64,000 bases of DNA from Epiperipatus broadwayi (Eukaryota > Onychophora > Udeonychophora > Euonychophora > Peripatidae), in NCBI GenBank assembly GCA_028023455.1, contig JAQFVV010012988.1, positions 124,001 through 188,000 on the forward strand, written 5' to 3'. Position numbers and translations under genes: made by a program. The notes under the pieces are model-generated. The model saw nothing but the letters and a program-made list of their open reading frames with translations, had not been told where the DNA came from and did no database searches. This document shows, one piece after another, positions 25,710-36,787 of the stretch (the first letter of the stretch is position 1; the number at the start of each line of letters is the position of its first letter).

Positions 25710-27911
25710 TGTAATGGGCACAGACGTCATTACATTGTTTTTTTATTAGTAAACATGAAAAAAATAAAAGTTCACAAATAAAACTTCTTTTTTTAAGAAT
25801 TAAAAATTGAAAATTAAAATTCTATACTAAACTCGTATCTATATAAAATTGCACAGATGAAAAAAATTATTAAAATAAAACTTTATTAAAAATAGAAAAA
25901 GGATTTTAAAAGCAAAAACTTAAAAAGATTTAGAGATAAAAATATATCTTTAAGTTTGGAAAACAAATTAATTGGTGTTATTGAAAAATGGAAATGATTG
26001 TTTTAATTAGTTAAATATAAACTACCTCTTGGGTATTTAAAATGTATAAGCAAAGGTCAGATAGGAGAGAAAAACAATGGAATCGGACCTCAGCGAAAGG
26101 ACCATCACATCGATGACGTAATGTCAATTGAATCCTTAAAATTAATATAAAAGGAAAAGTTTGGAAATTATTAGTTAGTTATTATTAAGAGTGGTGATAT
26201 GTATTAGTGTGGAGTTGTGGGAGAAGGGATTGAAAAGACGCACTCTTCAATCCCTTCAGTTTTGTTAAAAAAAAAATGACATCGTTTTCTACATTGAGGA
26301 CCAGCCAAAGCAAAAGACTTCCGGATGAATAAATAAATCGGCCAACAGAATACCAATCTCTTTAGGACAGCATGGGAATTCACATTCAAATGGCAAGCAA
26401 TGGATAAAAGGAACGTTTTAAAATCGTAAGAACTTTTTGAACTCTCAGCTTTAAATATATATAATTAATGAACATTTCTAAACAATAAGAACTTTACTTC
26501 TAAAACTTGTTCCGTATTTAAAAAAAATAGAAATAGATTCCTATCTGACCAAACTAAATTATTTATTAATTAGGTATAATTTTATTTGATGTATTTCTTT
26601 TGTAAAATCATTTCCATTTTTTTTTTTTTTGTTCTTTTAAGTTTTTATTATGATTTCTGTTTTTCGATAAATTAAACTATATAAATATTAAACTTAAGTC
26701 GGGCGTGAATGGCTATATAGATTTGTAAAGTTATATTAGGGGAGGGTAATCTTAGGTTATTTGTTTCATAGTTGAATTAGGTCAATGGATTGGGTATATT
26801 GGTGTAATTAGTAGATGTAGTATGAGATTCACTACAGGCAGAATCGCTATTTTCCGACGCACACACTCGTTTTGCCCATGGGAGGAATTATAAGATGGAG
26901 ACCCCAGTTCCTTCCTATGGAGTTTTTTTTATTGCTCTTATCATTAGATAGATGTAGTATTCCTATCTGACAAAAGGCAATTTCTTCACTTAACCTATTT
27001 GTGCTGTCGTAGTCGTATTACATTGAATAAATCGATATATCAGATGGATTGAAGTTGGTTTGACTGCGAACTTCTGGCCTAAGGTTAAACAAGGGTAGAA
27101 TATTTTCTTTTCAAATGCAATCTATGTAGTCTATTCATACTCAACACTCTAAATAAAAATGCATTAAATTTAAGTTGGATATAGATGCTTGCATGGGTTC
27201 GTTACCAGTTAATTATGTTTTTGGTTTTCATATTTGATCAAAATATATAGACAATCAGTAAATACTGATACCTTACGGTCAGTATCTAGGATGTATTTAT
27301 ATCGGATGTCTTTTAAGTTATTGGTGTCTTGCGGCATCTTATGATGAATGCCATTGGGTTTCTTATAAATTTTCCTCTGCATTTCCATCAATGACTTTAT
27401 ATTTTGATCGTTTATGTTTATTTTGAAATGTTTTTGACCGTGTAATCTATATAACCGATCTATACTCAACATTTATAAAACAAACTTTTATAAATCCATC
27501 TGTGTGAACTTAATTAAAATGTAAACTTATAATGTTATAAAAATTAAAATGTAAATTTAAATTCTAAAATAAAAGTTAAAAATAATGTTAAATGTTAAAA
27601 TAAACATACTAAAATAATAATGTTAAATTTTATATATATGTGCGTAAATAAATGTTTGTATGTTAATTACTGACAGTAGCTTATTTTATTCTTTTTTTAA
27701 AATATTCTTAGATAAGAATTTATTGTAAATATAAATCTCTGCTGTTCCACTGAGCTAGTGACAATGGGCTAACGACCGGATATCAAAATATATAAAATAA
27801 TTTTTTTTTTGAACTTATGTATCTGCCTACTTTATAAATTTTCTAGGTTCAAATGCCTAGAAGGCGCCCTTGTAGTGCAGATTACATTAAGGCATATTCC
27901 GGATTGTTATA
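25710..27911 (+). mobile_element. Solo LTR of the 2.99-kb array family
   Basis: It starts TGTAATGGGCACAGACGTC and ends near TTCCGGATTGTTATA. Over its length it follows the reverse complement of 50913-53179 block by block: the ACCTCAGCGAAAGGA, CTCTTCAATCCCTTCAG, AGTCGGGCGTGAATGGC and CTAGGTTCAAATGCCTAGA segments all appear in the same order. By eye the identity is clearly below that among the array copies. A TATAAAAGG box at 26146-26154, 436 bases after the start, suggests a plus-strand promoter. A single LTR without an internal part usually results from LTR-LTR recombination. I could not find a clean target duplication. Small ORFs inside (such as 27209-27472 minus) are not supported as genes. 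Confidence 0.8.
26146..26154 (+). promoter_or_regulatory. TATA box of the solo LTR
   Basis: TATAAAAGG preceded by a CRE-like GATGACGTAATG (26112-26123). Both are conserved as TATAAAAAGG with ATGACGCAATG on the minus strand of the array LTRs, for example near 52684-52693. This supports the orientation chosen for both. Confidence 0.5.
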
Positions 27912-27946
27912 ATAAAGATGGTGGATTTCCACCTTTATTGTTTAAA

Positions 27947-28003
27947 GGCGATTCATTGACAACAGAGTGAGATTGTTGACTGTTACTGATATCAGCACAC
28001 AGA
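27947..28003 (+). repeat. Dispersed repeat, TGCCTTGACAACAG family, partial
   Basis: CATTGACAACAGAGTGAGATTG and TTGACTGTTACTGATATC repeat the block at 25405. The two copies flank the solo LTR as direct repeats about 2.5 kb apart. Confidence 0.5.
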
Positions 28004-28341
28004 TGAAAGATATCTATAAATGTCAATAAATAAAACCATATGAGTTATACAGATATGGTACACATACCATTTACAATTCTTGATGAGCATATTAATCTAA
28101 GCATCAACAAAATATCATATACAATCATATAAATAAATATAAATTATTTTGTTCTTGAAAATATTTATTTTATTTATACTTCAGGTAAATTGCTTTGACT
28201 TGATGTAAAAAAAAAAGATATGTACCTGTTTCTAAAAAGCTACAGCCACTTTCATCATAATTTACCCAAAGACGGAAAAAGCTTTAAATTAATTTTCTAA
28301 TACATTTGATGTCAATATATCACTATTTATTTAAATATAAA

Positions 28342-29698
28342 TTTAATTGCAGGTCTCACTTCTTCATTTAAAATTCTGCATAATTCAGAAGATATAATAG
28401 ATAGGAGGCACTAGTTCTTTATTACTATATAATTCTTGATAGAAGTCTTCTACCCATTTCATGATGCCATCTCTCTTTTTAGTAATAATCCCATCTTTTT
28501 TCTTATTGCAGATATAAATTTCCTACCAATATCAAAATGTTGTTTTACACTCTTGAGTCTTTTATTCTCTTCTACAGATTTCCTTGTTAGTTCACAGTTA
28601 TACTTTCTTATGTGATTTTCAACTCTTTTCTGCACCATTTTACAAAATTTGAGATATTCAATCATTTTAAATGCATCATTTCTGTATATCTTCTTATTCC
28701 TTCTTTTCTTCATAAATTCTCTACTCTCAGTAGAAATTTTATTAGTCAATTGCTGCTTCATTTTACCAGCAATCTTTGTTGCAGTTTCAAAAGTGTACCA
28801 GTTATTTTCTTATTAATTTAATTCAAATCTAAATCATGTTCAAAATCTACTAATACTTGAAACCAATTTGTAAGTTCTAATTTAAATTCCTTAGACTGTT
28901 TCTGAAGATTAGGAATACCAACTGTAAATATTGTTTTTCTTAATAATTTTTCTCTCTCTAGTTTTGCATTAACATGTATCTTACATGTTACTAAGCGATG
29001 ATCACTTCCTGTGTTAAATTTATTAAGAACATTACAATCTTGAAATATGTATTTTTTGTTAGTCAAAATATAATCCAATTCTGCTGTACCTTTATTTGGA
29101 TGCTTCCATGGCCATTTCCATTTAACATTTTTTCTGCAAAGTCCACAAGTCTATGTCATCTCTCATTTCTATTACCATAACCAAAATTACCTACAGCATT
29201 TTCATCTTTTATTTGTTTACCAATTCTAGCATTAAAGTCTCCCATAACAGTTTTAAAAAGTTGTTTATTCTGATCAAAAGCCTTTTGTACATCCATATAA
29301 AAATTTTCTATTACTTCATCACTATGAGAACTTGTTGGGACATAAACCTGAATTATCTCCATTTGATATCTGCTATTACATTGTATAATTAATCTTGCCA
29401 TTCTATTCAATACACCATGAATCTCCACAATATTGTTCTTCCACTTTTTATTTATAATGAATCCTACTCCACTTGTATTTCCAATATTTGTGCCTTTATA
29501 GTAGAGTACAAGTCCACTTTTTAAATCAATTGTCTCTTCACCTTTTCTTCTAACTTCACAAAGTCCAGTAATGTCCCATTTAATATAAGACAGTTCTTGT
29601 TCTAATTCTTGCAATCTTCCTTCACTCAAAAGTCATCTGCAGTTTAAGTACCTAAATAAAAAGTCATCATCAAATGACAGTCTGGGTCCACAATCAGG
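28342..29698 (-). pseudogene. RTE LINE copy, inverted 5' part (endonuclease)
   Basis: The minus strand matches about 33920-35323 of the intact RTE copy, from PLIADPG at its right edge through the endonuclease to LNEEVRHAIK at its left edge. The longest open part, 29156-29629, encodes 157 residues with GLCEVRRKGEE, QVYVPTSSHSDE and the endonuclease catalytic block MGDFNARIG. 28818-29078 continues with DYILTNKKY and GSDHRLV. Frameshifts and stops break it into pieces. It abuts a sense-strand segment at 29698 that resumes the element only about 13 bases further along; see the finding on 5' inversion. Confidence 0.9.
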
Positions 29699-30829
29699 AG
29701 CTCCAGGTAATGATGGAATTATAATTGATATATTAAAAAAGCAAGTGAAGAAATAGAAATTTTTTTAGAAAAGTTATATACCAAATGTCTAAATGATAAA
29801 GATGTACCAGATGATTGGAAGAATGCAGTATTAATATTAATATTTAAAAAAGGTGATAAAGAAGATATTAGAAATTACAGACCTATCAGTCTTTTATCAG
29901 TTTTATATAAAAATTTTTACTAAGATAATTACAACTTGTCTACAGAAAACACTGGATTTCCACCAATCAAGAGAACAAGCTGGATTTAAAAGTGGTTTTA
30001 GTACCGTAGATCATATCCAGGTATTGAGAGAAATTATAGAAAGGACAAATGAATATGAGTTGCCATTATGCTTTGGATTTGTAGATTATGAAAATGCATT
30101 TGATTTTATAAACATTTCATCAGTGATTAAACATTGGATCATCAAGGTATAGATACAGGATATTATCATATTTTAAAGAATATTTATAAAAATGCAACAG
30201 CAAGATGTAAGACATGGATTTCATATCTCCAACAATTTTTACAGCAGTGCTGCAAGAATAATTTTGTGGATTAAAATGTGAAACTAAAAAAGTTAAAGTA
30301 AATGGAGATTATTTAAGTCATTTAGATTTTGAAGATGATGTAGTTGTTTTTACAAATAATACTTCAGAGCTGCAGGAAATGTTTCAGGAGTTATCAGATG
30401 AAAGTAGGAAAGTAGGACTAAAGATAAATGTTAAAAAGACTAAAGTAATGTTCAATGGATTTTCTCAAAATATGAAAATAAAGATTGATTATGATGAGTT
30501 ATAAAAAGTTAACAGCTACAAATACCTTGGTCAGATTATTAATACAGATGGAAACATAATGGATAAAATTAACCATAGAATTAAACTCGGTTGGAGTGCT
30601 TTTGGTAGAAATAACTTGATACTAAAAGGAAATAGGTCTATGTGTTTGAAAAGGAAGGTTTTTACTAAATGTGTTTAACCAGTTCTTACTTATGGATCTG
30701 AGACTTGGGCACTTAATAGAAGAGCAATACAGAGACTTCTGACCACTCAAAGAAATATGGAGAGATGCATGTTAGGAGTAACAAGAAGAGATCAAAAACA
30801 CAATATATGGGTAAGATGATGATGATGAT
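29699..30829 (+). pseudogene. RTE LINE copy, sense 3' part (RT)
   Basis: Begins at CTCCAGGTAATGATGG, equal to 35338 of the intact copy (KAPGNDGI). It runs through NYRPISLLS, REQAGFKSGFST (open in 29853-30152), FVDYENAFD and FEDDVVVF to about 36503, then jumps straight to an ATGATGATGATGAT tail. About 265 bases before the tail are missing, and a further 45-base stretch (35843-35888 equivalent) is deleted near 30195. FADD has become FEDD, and stops occur (for example TAA at about 30502 in the YEEL block). Not functional. Confidence 0.9.
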
Positions 30830-31337
30830 TTAAAATATACATTAATTAAAAAAGGATCATATATATTTCACAAGAAATGATTGAGCGAATTTCGAAAACA
30901 GCTACAAACTTATCAAAAATAAAAACAAGACGATTGTCTATTTTTTTGTAGAAATTGGAGCCTGAAAAACTTGTCTTAAGACTTGGGGAATTGAAATAAA
31001 ATATTGAAAACAATTTTAGTAGATAAAAAAATTTCCTTTTCTTTAAAAAGTTTTCCCGTTTTCTTTTCAAATACATTATTTATATAGTGGATGTTACTTA
31101 ATGCGCAAACATCTTCCTACTCAAAGGTGTTTTATTTAGAATAAAAGATGAATTGCTTGTTTAAAGTTGTTCGACTTTTATATGTAATCAGATTTAATGA
31201 GATTGTATTAAAGTTATATTCAGGATAGGATTATGTATATTCGTTGGTTTATATTTAGAAACATAACTTCATAAACACATATGCAGGTATAGTAATACAA
31301 TTCTAGAATTGTCCAGGCTAATTATTAGAAAAGCTCT
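30830..31337. other. AT-rich DNA, nothing recognised
   Basis: The minus ORF 30846-31076 has no recognisable domain. Confidence 0.45.
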
Positions 31338-31677
31338 TATAAAGAAATATCTAAATATCAGCACTATCCTAAGAAAAGCTATTACCAAATAAGTGTTTTC
31401 GGAAGCTTAGCGCTTTCGAGGGTGACGTATAACTTCATATTCTTAGCATTGAGATTTATATATATACAAAGACAATAAATTTATTTAAATATATGTAAAC
31501 CATATTGTTCATTTCTTCAACAGGTAGAAGTAGGATTCCTTTCTATTTATGGCATTAGGGTTGTTGAACTATATACCACATCTCGCTCTCGAAAGCGCTA
31601 AACTTTAATAAACACTCATTCGTTAATAGTTTTCTTAGGATGGTACTTAAGTGCAGATATTTATAAATTATAGCAGT
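31338..31677. mobile_element. Foldback element, about 85-bp inverted arms
   Basis: The left arm 31338-31421 (ending CTTAGCGCTTTCGAGGG) and right arm 31586-31677 (starting CTCTCGAAAGCGCTAA) are imperfect reverse complements, sharing ATCCTAAGAAAA and TTAGCGCTTTCGAG. About 165 bp of unique DNA lies between. There is no ORF. The class is uncertain. Confidence 0.6.
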
Positions 31678-31984
31678 ATAATAAAAGTCTGTTACATTTA
31701 AATTATAAAAAAATATGTAAACATAATAATGTAGTTTAAAATAGATCTAAACTAACGTATGTTTATGATTAGATTAGATTTATATCATATGGGAAATATA
31801 TATACAATCCACCACAAATTCCAAACCAGAATATTTCATTTCTTTTATATGCAAATTATGCCAATGCATATGCAAAATAATTGAGTTTTTTATTCTAGAA
31901 TTATGTTTAGTCTACTAAATGCAAAATCCAGCTAATAAGTTAGATTTTTCTTAATTAATACATGTCAACGAGAGTATTTAATTA

Positions 31985-32072
31985 TGTTCATTAAAAACCA
32001 GTCAACACTTAGACAATCCCAATATCAATAACAATCAACAATTTCTAACTGTTGTCAAGCCAACGTCCTTTT
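31985..32072 (-). repeat. Dispersed repeat, TGCCTTGACAACAG family, inverted
   Basis: CAGTCAACACTTAGACAATC to ACTGTTGTCAAGCCAA is the reverse complement of the unit at 21565-21640. Confidence 0.6.
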
Positions 32073-32699
32073 TATGTTTTTAATATTCGTATCTGACTCT
32101 GCCTTTATACCCACATTCCTAAACAAACAAACATTAATTCCGACAAGTTGTTGTATTTATCTGTCTTAATTTTGCTAAAAACTTTCTTTTGTTTTTAATT
32201 TTTTATTTTCTAGATGCTCTCATATTCAGTTAGATAACCTATGATTCATTATTTTATTATATGTGTTTATATATTGAAGCAGTAAATCTTAGCTTAAGAT
32301 TCTGTTTCATGTTTCTATCTACTAACCCGTATTCAAACCCCTATATCCCATCCCGCTCCTTTTGTCGTGTATATATATTTCATGTATATATTTGAGATGC
32401 ACGCCTAAATTATAAAATTTAATGTTACAATAACATGTTTTAAAATTATTATTAATTCTTTTTATTAATTATTAGTTCTTTTTTATTAAAGTATTATAGA
32501 TGCGGCTCAAATATATATATATATAGGAGCAAAACTTACTAACAAAATATTGATGTTTTTAAATATTTATTATATGTAATTTTTAGCTTTTTCTTTTTAA
32601 ATTGCTTGTTTTTCCATTAAACTGTATATTTTTTTATAAAATCCAATATGGAAGATGTGACTGTTGTTAATTGTCCAAAAATAATTAAGGGTTGGAAGC

Positions 32700-33501
32700 A
32701 CTATAACGGGATGATCCTTTTCAGGACTCGAGGAAGTCGCATCTAACTATAGTCGGACTTTCAGTCTTCCTATAGAATGCCATAGATGATGTGATTTAAA
32801 ATATAATCCAATTCACTCCTCTATTAATAACCTCGTTACTCTCGGGATTCGAGCTCAGAGTAGAAATTGCAATCGACTCTCTTCAGGCATTTCCACAAAT
32901 ATCCCATAGTAATAATAAATTTAATATAAGCTATATATAACTTCTTTATAAGTATTAAATCACTAAGTTGATTTAACATATATATGCATGAGTATGTATA
33001 TTTATAATTATTGGTTTTATAAAATGACTAAATAAAATAAACAAACGAGACCTGTTTAATTTTAAAATCAAGTTTAACACATTTTAATCCGTAATAAAAA
33101 ACAAAAATATTATCACATAAAAACATTAAAATTTAGAATTATAATCTGTGCTTATATATATACACTAATAAATTATTTAATATTCAAAAAAAAAAATAAT
33201 GTAATCATTTACATATATATATATAATTTAAAATCATGTGTATAATAAATAATACACATGATACATTATAAATCTACCCATTATGTCATTAAAATGATTC
33301 AGTGTGTGTTATATGCCTATATAAGATAACATCCATTCACACTAGATTAATAATAGAATGTATTCTGACATTAGTTATGTATGTTTAAAAATATATTATG
33401 TTAATTGTCATGTAAGATTCAGTTTGGAATATAATAAAACTTACTTCCAAACTGAAATAATTTAAAAACTTTACCTTAGTCAGCAGTCATTTCAATCAGA
33501 G
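32700..33501 (-). repeat. Gypsy 3' LTR, outer segment
   Basis: Matches 44506-45304 of the 5' LTR nearly base for base (shared block GGACTCGAGGAAGTC). It stops at ATTTCAATCAGAG, where the LINE begins; the uninterrupted LTR continues there as CATCAAAGTATATATC. Confidence 0.9.
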
Positions 33502-36500
33502 AAAGGAGTTTGCTATTAACTGAAAGGAGACCCTTTGATTCCTCTTGGAGGCCTTAAAGGAACCGAGCAGGGCAAATTCCTAATGTCCACTCCATACGTT
33601 CTTGTCGTTGCAGCTGTTATTACTATGTGATTATTCATATAGTATACGAACATGGATGGGCTGCTCACCAACATGCATTAGCCAGCGTGGTGAGTTTATT
33701 GGCTTTTTACCTCTGAGTTTAAGATCAAGAAACACCATGGTCTTTCTTCTCAGTGCCTGATAAGGCAGAATGAATGTTTGTGTAAATGATAAATATTTTT
33801 CCAATACATATATACAATTATGACAGACAAAAATAAAGCATGGCCCTTATTCCCAGGAGGCTGTAAAGTCACCAACCAAGGCAGCGGTTGGTGGCCGAAG
33901 GCGGAGGGTGCTAAGAATCCCCTGATTGCGGACCCAGGCTGCCATTTGATGATGACTTTTTATTTAGGTACTTACAACTGCAGATCACTTTCAAGTGAAG
34001 GAAGATTGCAAGAATTAGAAGAAGAACTGTCTTATATTAAATGGGACATTATTGGACTTTGTGAAGTTAGAAGAAAAGGAGAAGAAACAATTGATTTAAA
34101 AAGTGGACATATACTCTATTATAAAGGCACACATATTGGAAATACAAGTGGAGTAGGATTCATTATAAATAAAAAGTGGAAGAACAATATTGTGGAGATT
34201 GATGGTGTATCGGACAGAGTGGCAAGATTAGTTATACAACTTAATAGCAGATACCAAATGCAGATAATTCAGGTTTATGCCCCAACAAGTTCTCATAGTG
34301 ATGAAGTAGTAGAAGATTTTTATATGGATGTACAAAAGGCTTTTGATCAGAGTAAACAACATTTTAAAATTGTTATGGGAGACTTTAATGCTAGAATTGG
34401 TAGACAAATGAAAGATGAAATTGCTGTAGGTAATTTTGGTTATGGTAATAGAAATGAGAGAGGACATAGACTTGTGGAGTTTGCAGAAAAAGAAAAACTT
34501 TATATTATGAATTCATTTTTTGAGAAAAATGTTAAAAGGAAATGGACATGGAAGCATCCAAATGAAGGTACAGCAGAATTGGATTATATTTTGACTAACA
34601 GAAAATACATATTTCAAGATTGTAATGTTCTTAATAAATTTAACACAGGAAGTGATCATCGATTAGTAAGGTGTAAGTTACGTGTTAATGTAAAACTAGA
34701 GAGACAAAAATTATTAAGAAAAACAATATTTACAGTTGATATTCCTAATCTTCAGAAACATTCTAATGAATTTAAATTAGAACTTACAAATAGGTTTCAA
34801 GTGTTAGGAGATTTTGAACATGATTCAGATTTGAATGAAATTAATATGAAAATAACTGATACACTTTTAAAAACTGCAACAAACATAGCTGGTAGAAAAA
34901 AGCAGCAATTGACTAATAAAATTTCTACTGAGACTAGAGAATTTATGAAGAAAAGAAGGAATATGAAGATATACAAAAATGATGTATTAAAAAGAATTGA
35001 ATATCTCGAATTTTGTAAAATGGTACGGAAAAGAGTTGAAAATGATATAAGAAAGTATAACTGTGAAATAGCAAGGAAAGCTGTAGAAGAAAATAAAAGT
35101 CTCAAAAATGTTAAACAACATTTTGGTATTGGTAGGAAATTTATATCTGCAATAAGAAAAAAAGATGGAATTATTACTAAAAAGAGAGATGACATCATGA
35201 AATTGGTAGAAGATTTTTATCAAGAATTATATAGTAATAAAGAACAAGTACCTCCTATATCTATTACATCTTCCGAATTGCCCAGAATTTTAAATGAAGA
35301 AGTGAGACATGCAATTAAGTGTATGAAGAAAGGAAAGGCTCCAGGAAATGATGGAATTATAATTGATATATTAAAAGAAGCAGGTGAAGAAATAGAAACA
35401 ATTTTAGCAAAGTTATATACCAAATGTCTAAATGATAAAGATGTACCGGAAGATTGGAAGAATGCAGTAATAATATTAATATTTAAAAAAGGTGATAAAG
35501 AAGATATTAGAAATTACAGACCTATCAGCCTTTTATCAGTTTTATATAAAATTTTTACCAAGATAATTACAACTCGTCTACAGAGAACTTTGGATTTCCA
35601 CCAACCAAGAGAACAAGCTGGATTTAAAAGTGGTTTTAGTACAATAGATCATATCCAGGTATTGAGAGAAGTCATAGAAAGGACAAACGAATATGAGTTG
35701 TCATTATGTTTTGGATTTGTAGATTATGAAAAGGCATTCGATTCTATACACATTTCTTCAGTGATTAAAGCATTGGATCATCAAGGTATAGATCCAGGAT
35801 ATTGTCATATTTTAAAGAATATTTATAAAAATGCAACAGCAACAATTAGATTACATAATGATACTGGAAAAATCAACATTGAGAAAGGTGTAAGACAAGG
35901 TGACTCCATATCTCCAAAACTCTTTACAGCAGTGCTGCAAGAAGTATTTTGTGGATTAAAATGGGAAACTAAAGGAGTGAAAGTAAATGGAGAGTATTTA
36001 AGTCATTTAGATTTCGCAGATGATGTAGTTGTTTTTGCAAATAATGCTTCAGAGCTGCAGGAAATGTTGCAGGAGTTAGCAGATGAAAGTAGAAAAGTAG
36101 GACTAAAGATAAATGTTAAAAAGACTAAAGTAATGTTTAATCGATTTGCTCAAAATATGAAAATAAAGATTGATTATGAAGAATTAGAAGAAGTTAACAG
36201 TTACAAATACCTTGGTCAGATTATTAATACAGATGGAAACATAATGGAGGAAATTAATCATAGAATTAAACTTGGTTGGAGTGCTTTTGGTAGAAATAAC
36301 TTGATACTAAAAGGAAATATGCCTATGTGTTTGAAAAGGATGGTTTTTAACAAATGTGTTTTACCAGTTCTTACTTATGGATCTGAGACTTGGACACTTA
36401 ATAGAAGAGCAATACAGAGACTTCAGACCACTCAAAGGAGTATGGAGAGATGTATGTTGGGAGTAACAAGAAGAGATCGAAAACGCAATGTATGGGTAAG

Positions 36501-36787
36501 ACAACAAACAGGTGTTACTGACCTTATTGAAAAAATTAAAAGATTGAAATGGAGTTGGGCTGGACATATTGCTAGAAGAGATGATAATAGATGGACAATT
36601 GAAATTTTAAACTGGATTCCAAGAGATTGTAAAAGACCCAGAAAGAGACCACATGTGAGATGGATGGATGAAATAAGAAAATGTGCAGGGGTGTTGTGGA
36701 GAAGAGAAGCTAAAGATCGGAGAAGATGGATTAAACTTGGAGAGACCTTCATCCTGCAGTGGATTGATAATGATTGATGATGATGAT
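33502..36787 (+). mobile_element. RTE-type non-LTR retrotransposon, near full length
   Basis: The limits are set by comparing the split 3' LTR with the intact 5' LTR. The leader runs from 33502 to the ORF start at 33820, followed by one ORF to 36777 and a very short 3' end of TGA/ATG triplets (36768-36787). A single endonuclease-RT ORF plus a simple triplet tail is the layout of the RTE clade. No clear target duplication is visible at the junctions; a few bases of the LTR (about TAT) may have been lost. Three other copies in the window (4706, 15533, 28342) show that the family has been active here repeatedly. Confidence 0.9.
33820..36777 (+). CDS. RTE endonuclease-reverse transcriptase, intact ORF
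   Basis: 985 residues without interruption. In order: an AP-type endonuclease at about 45-285, with N53 (TYNCRS), E82 (CEVRR), Y153 (QVYAPTS), D188/N190 (GDFNAR), D255 (ELDYIL) and D279/H280 (SDH); a basic linker at 290-470; a reverse transcriptase at about 480-800, with NYRPISLLS (565-573), REQAGF (597-602), FVDYEKAFD (D635), VRQGDSISP (691-699), FADD (D734/D735) and YKYLGQI (795-801); and an RTE-type C-terminal region with VLPVLTYGSETW (847-858) and KWSWAGHIARR (910-920). The enzyme would nick the target and copy its own RNA at the nick. All catalytic residues I can check are present, so it may encode an active protein. Methionine 1 is the first of the frame; M44-M45, just before the endonuclease, is a possible later start. 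Confidence 0.93.
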   Translation: MTDKNKAWPLFPGGCKVTNQGSGWWPKAEGAKNPLIADPGCHLMMTFYLGTYNCRSLSSEGRLQELEEELSYIKWDIIGLCEVRRKGEETIDLKSGHILYYKGTHIGNTSGVGFIINKKWKNNIVEIDGVSDRVARLVIQLNSRYQMQIIQVYAPTSSHSDEVVEDFYMDVQKAFDQSKQHFKIVMGDFNARIGRQMKDEIAVGNFGYGNRNERGHRLVEFAEKEKLYIMNSFFEKNVKRKWTWKHPNEGTAELDYILTNRKYIFQDCNVLNKFNTGSDHRLVRCKLRVNVKLERQKLLRKTIFTVDIPNLQKHSNEFKLELTNRFQVLGDFEHDSDLNEINMKITDTLLKTATNIAGRKKQQLTNKISTETREFMKKRRNMKIYKNDVLKRIEYLEFCKMVRKRVENDIRKYNCEIARKAVEENKSLKNVKQHFGIGRKFISAIRKKDGIITKKRDDIMKLVEDFYQELYSNKEQVPPISITSSELPRILNEEVRHAIKCMKKGKAPGNDGIIIDILKEAGEEIETILAKLYTKCLNDKDVPEDWKNAVIILIFKKGDKEDIRNYRPISLLSVLYKIFTKIITTRLQRTLDFHQPREQAGFKSGFSTIDHIQVLREVIERTNEYELSLCFGFVDYEKAFDSIHISSVIKALDHQGIDPGYCHILKNIYKNATATIRLHNDTGKINIEKGVRQGDSISPKLFTAVLQEVFCGLKWETKGVKVNGEYLSHLDFADDVVVFANNASELQEMLQELADESRKVGLKINVKKTKVMFNRFAQNMKIKIDYEELEEVNSYKYLGQIINTDGNIMEEINHRIKLGWSAFGRNNLILKGNMPMCLKRMVFNKCVLPVLTYGSETWTLNRRAIQRLQTTQRSMERCMLGVTRRDRKRNVWVRQQTGVTDLIEKIKRLKWSWAGHIARRDDNRWTIEILNWIPRDCKRPRKRPHVRWMDEIRKCAGVLWRREAKDRRRWIKLGETFILQWIDND

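Noticed and set aside
32695-32700. Target duplication of the Gypsy element
   Set aside because: Bases outside the left end (GAAGC) and outside the right end (CTGGA) do not match, so none can be claimed.
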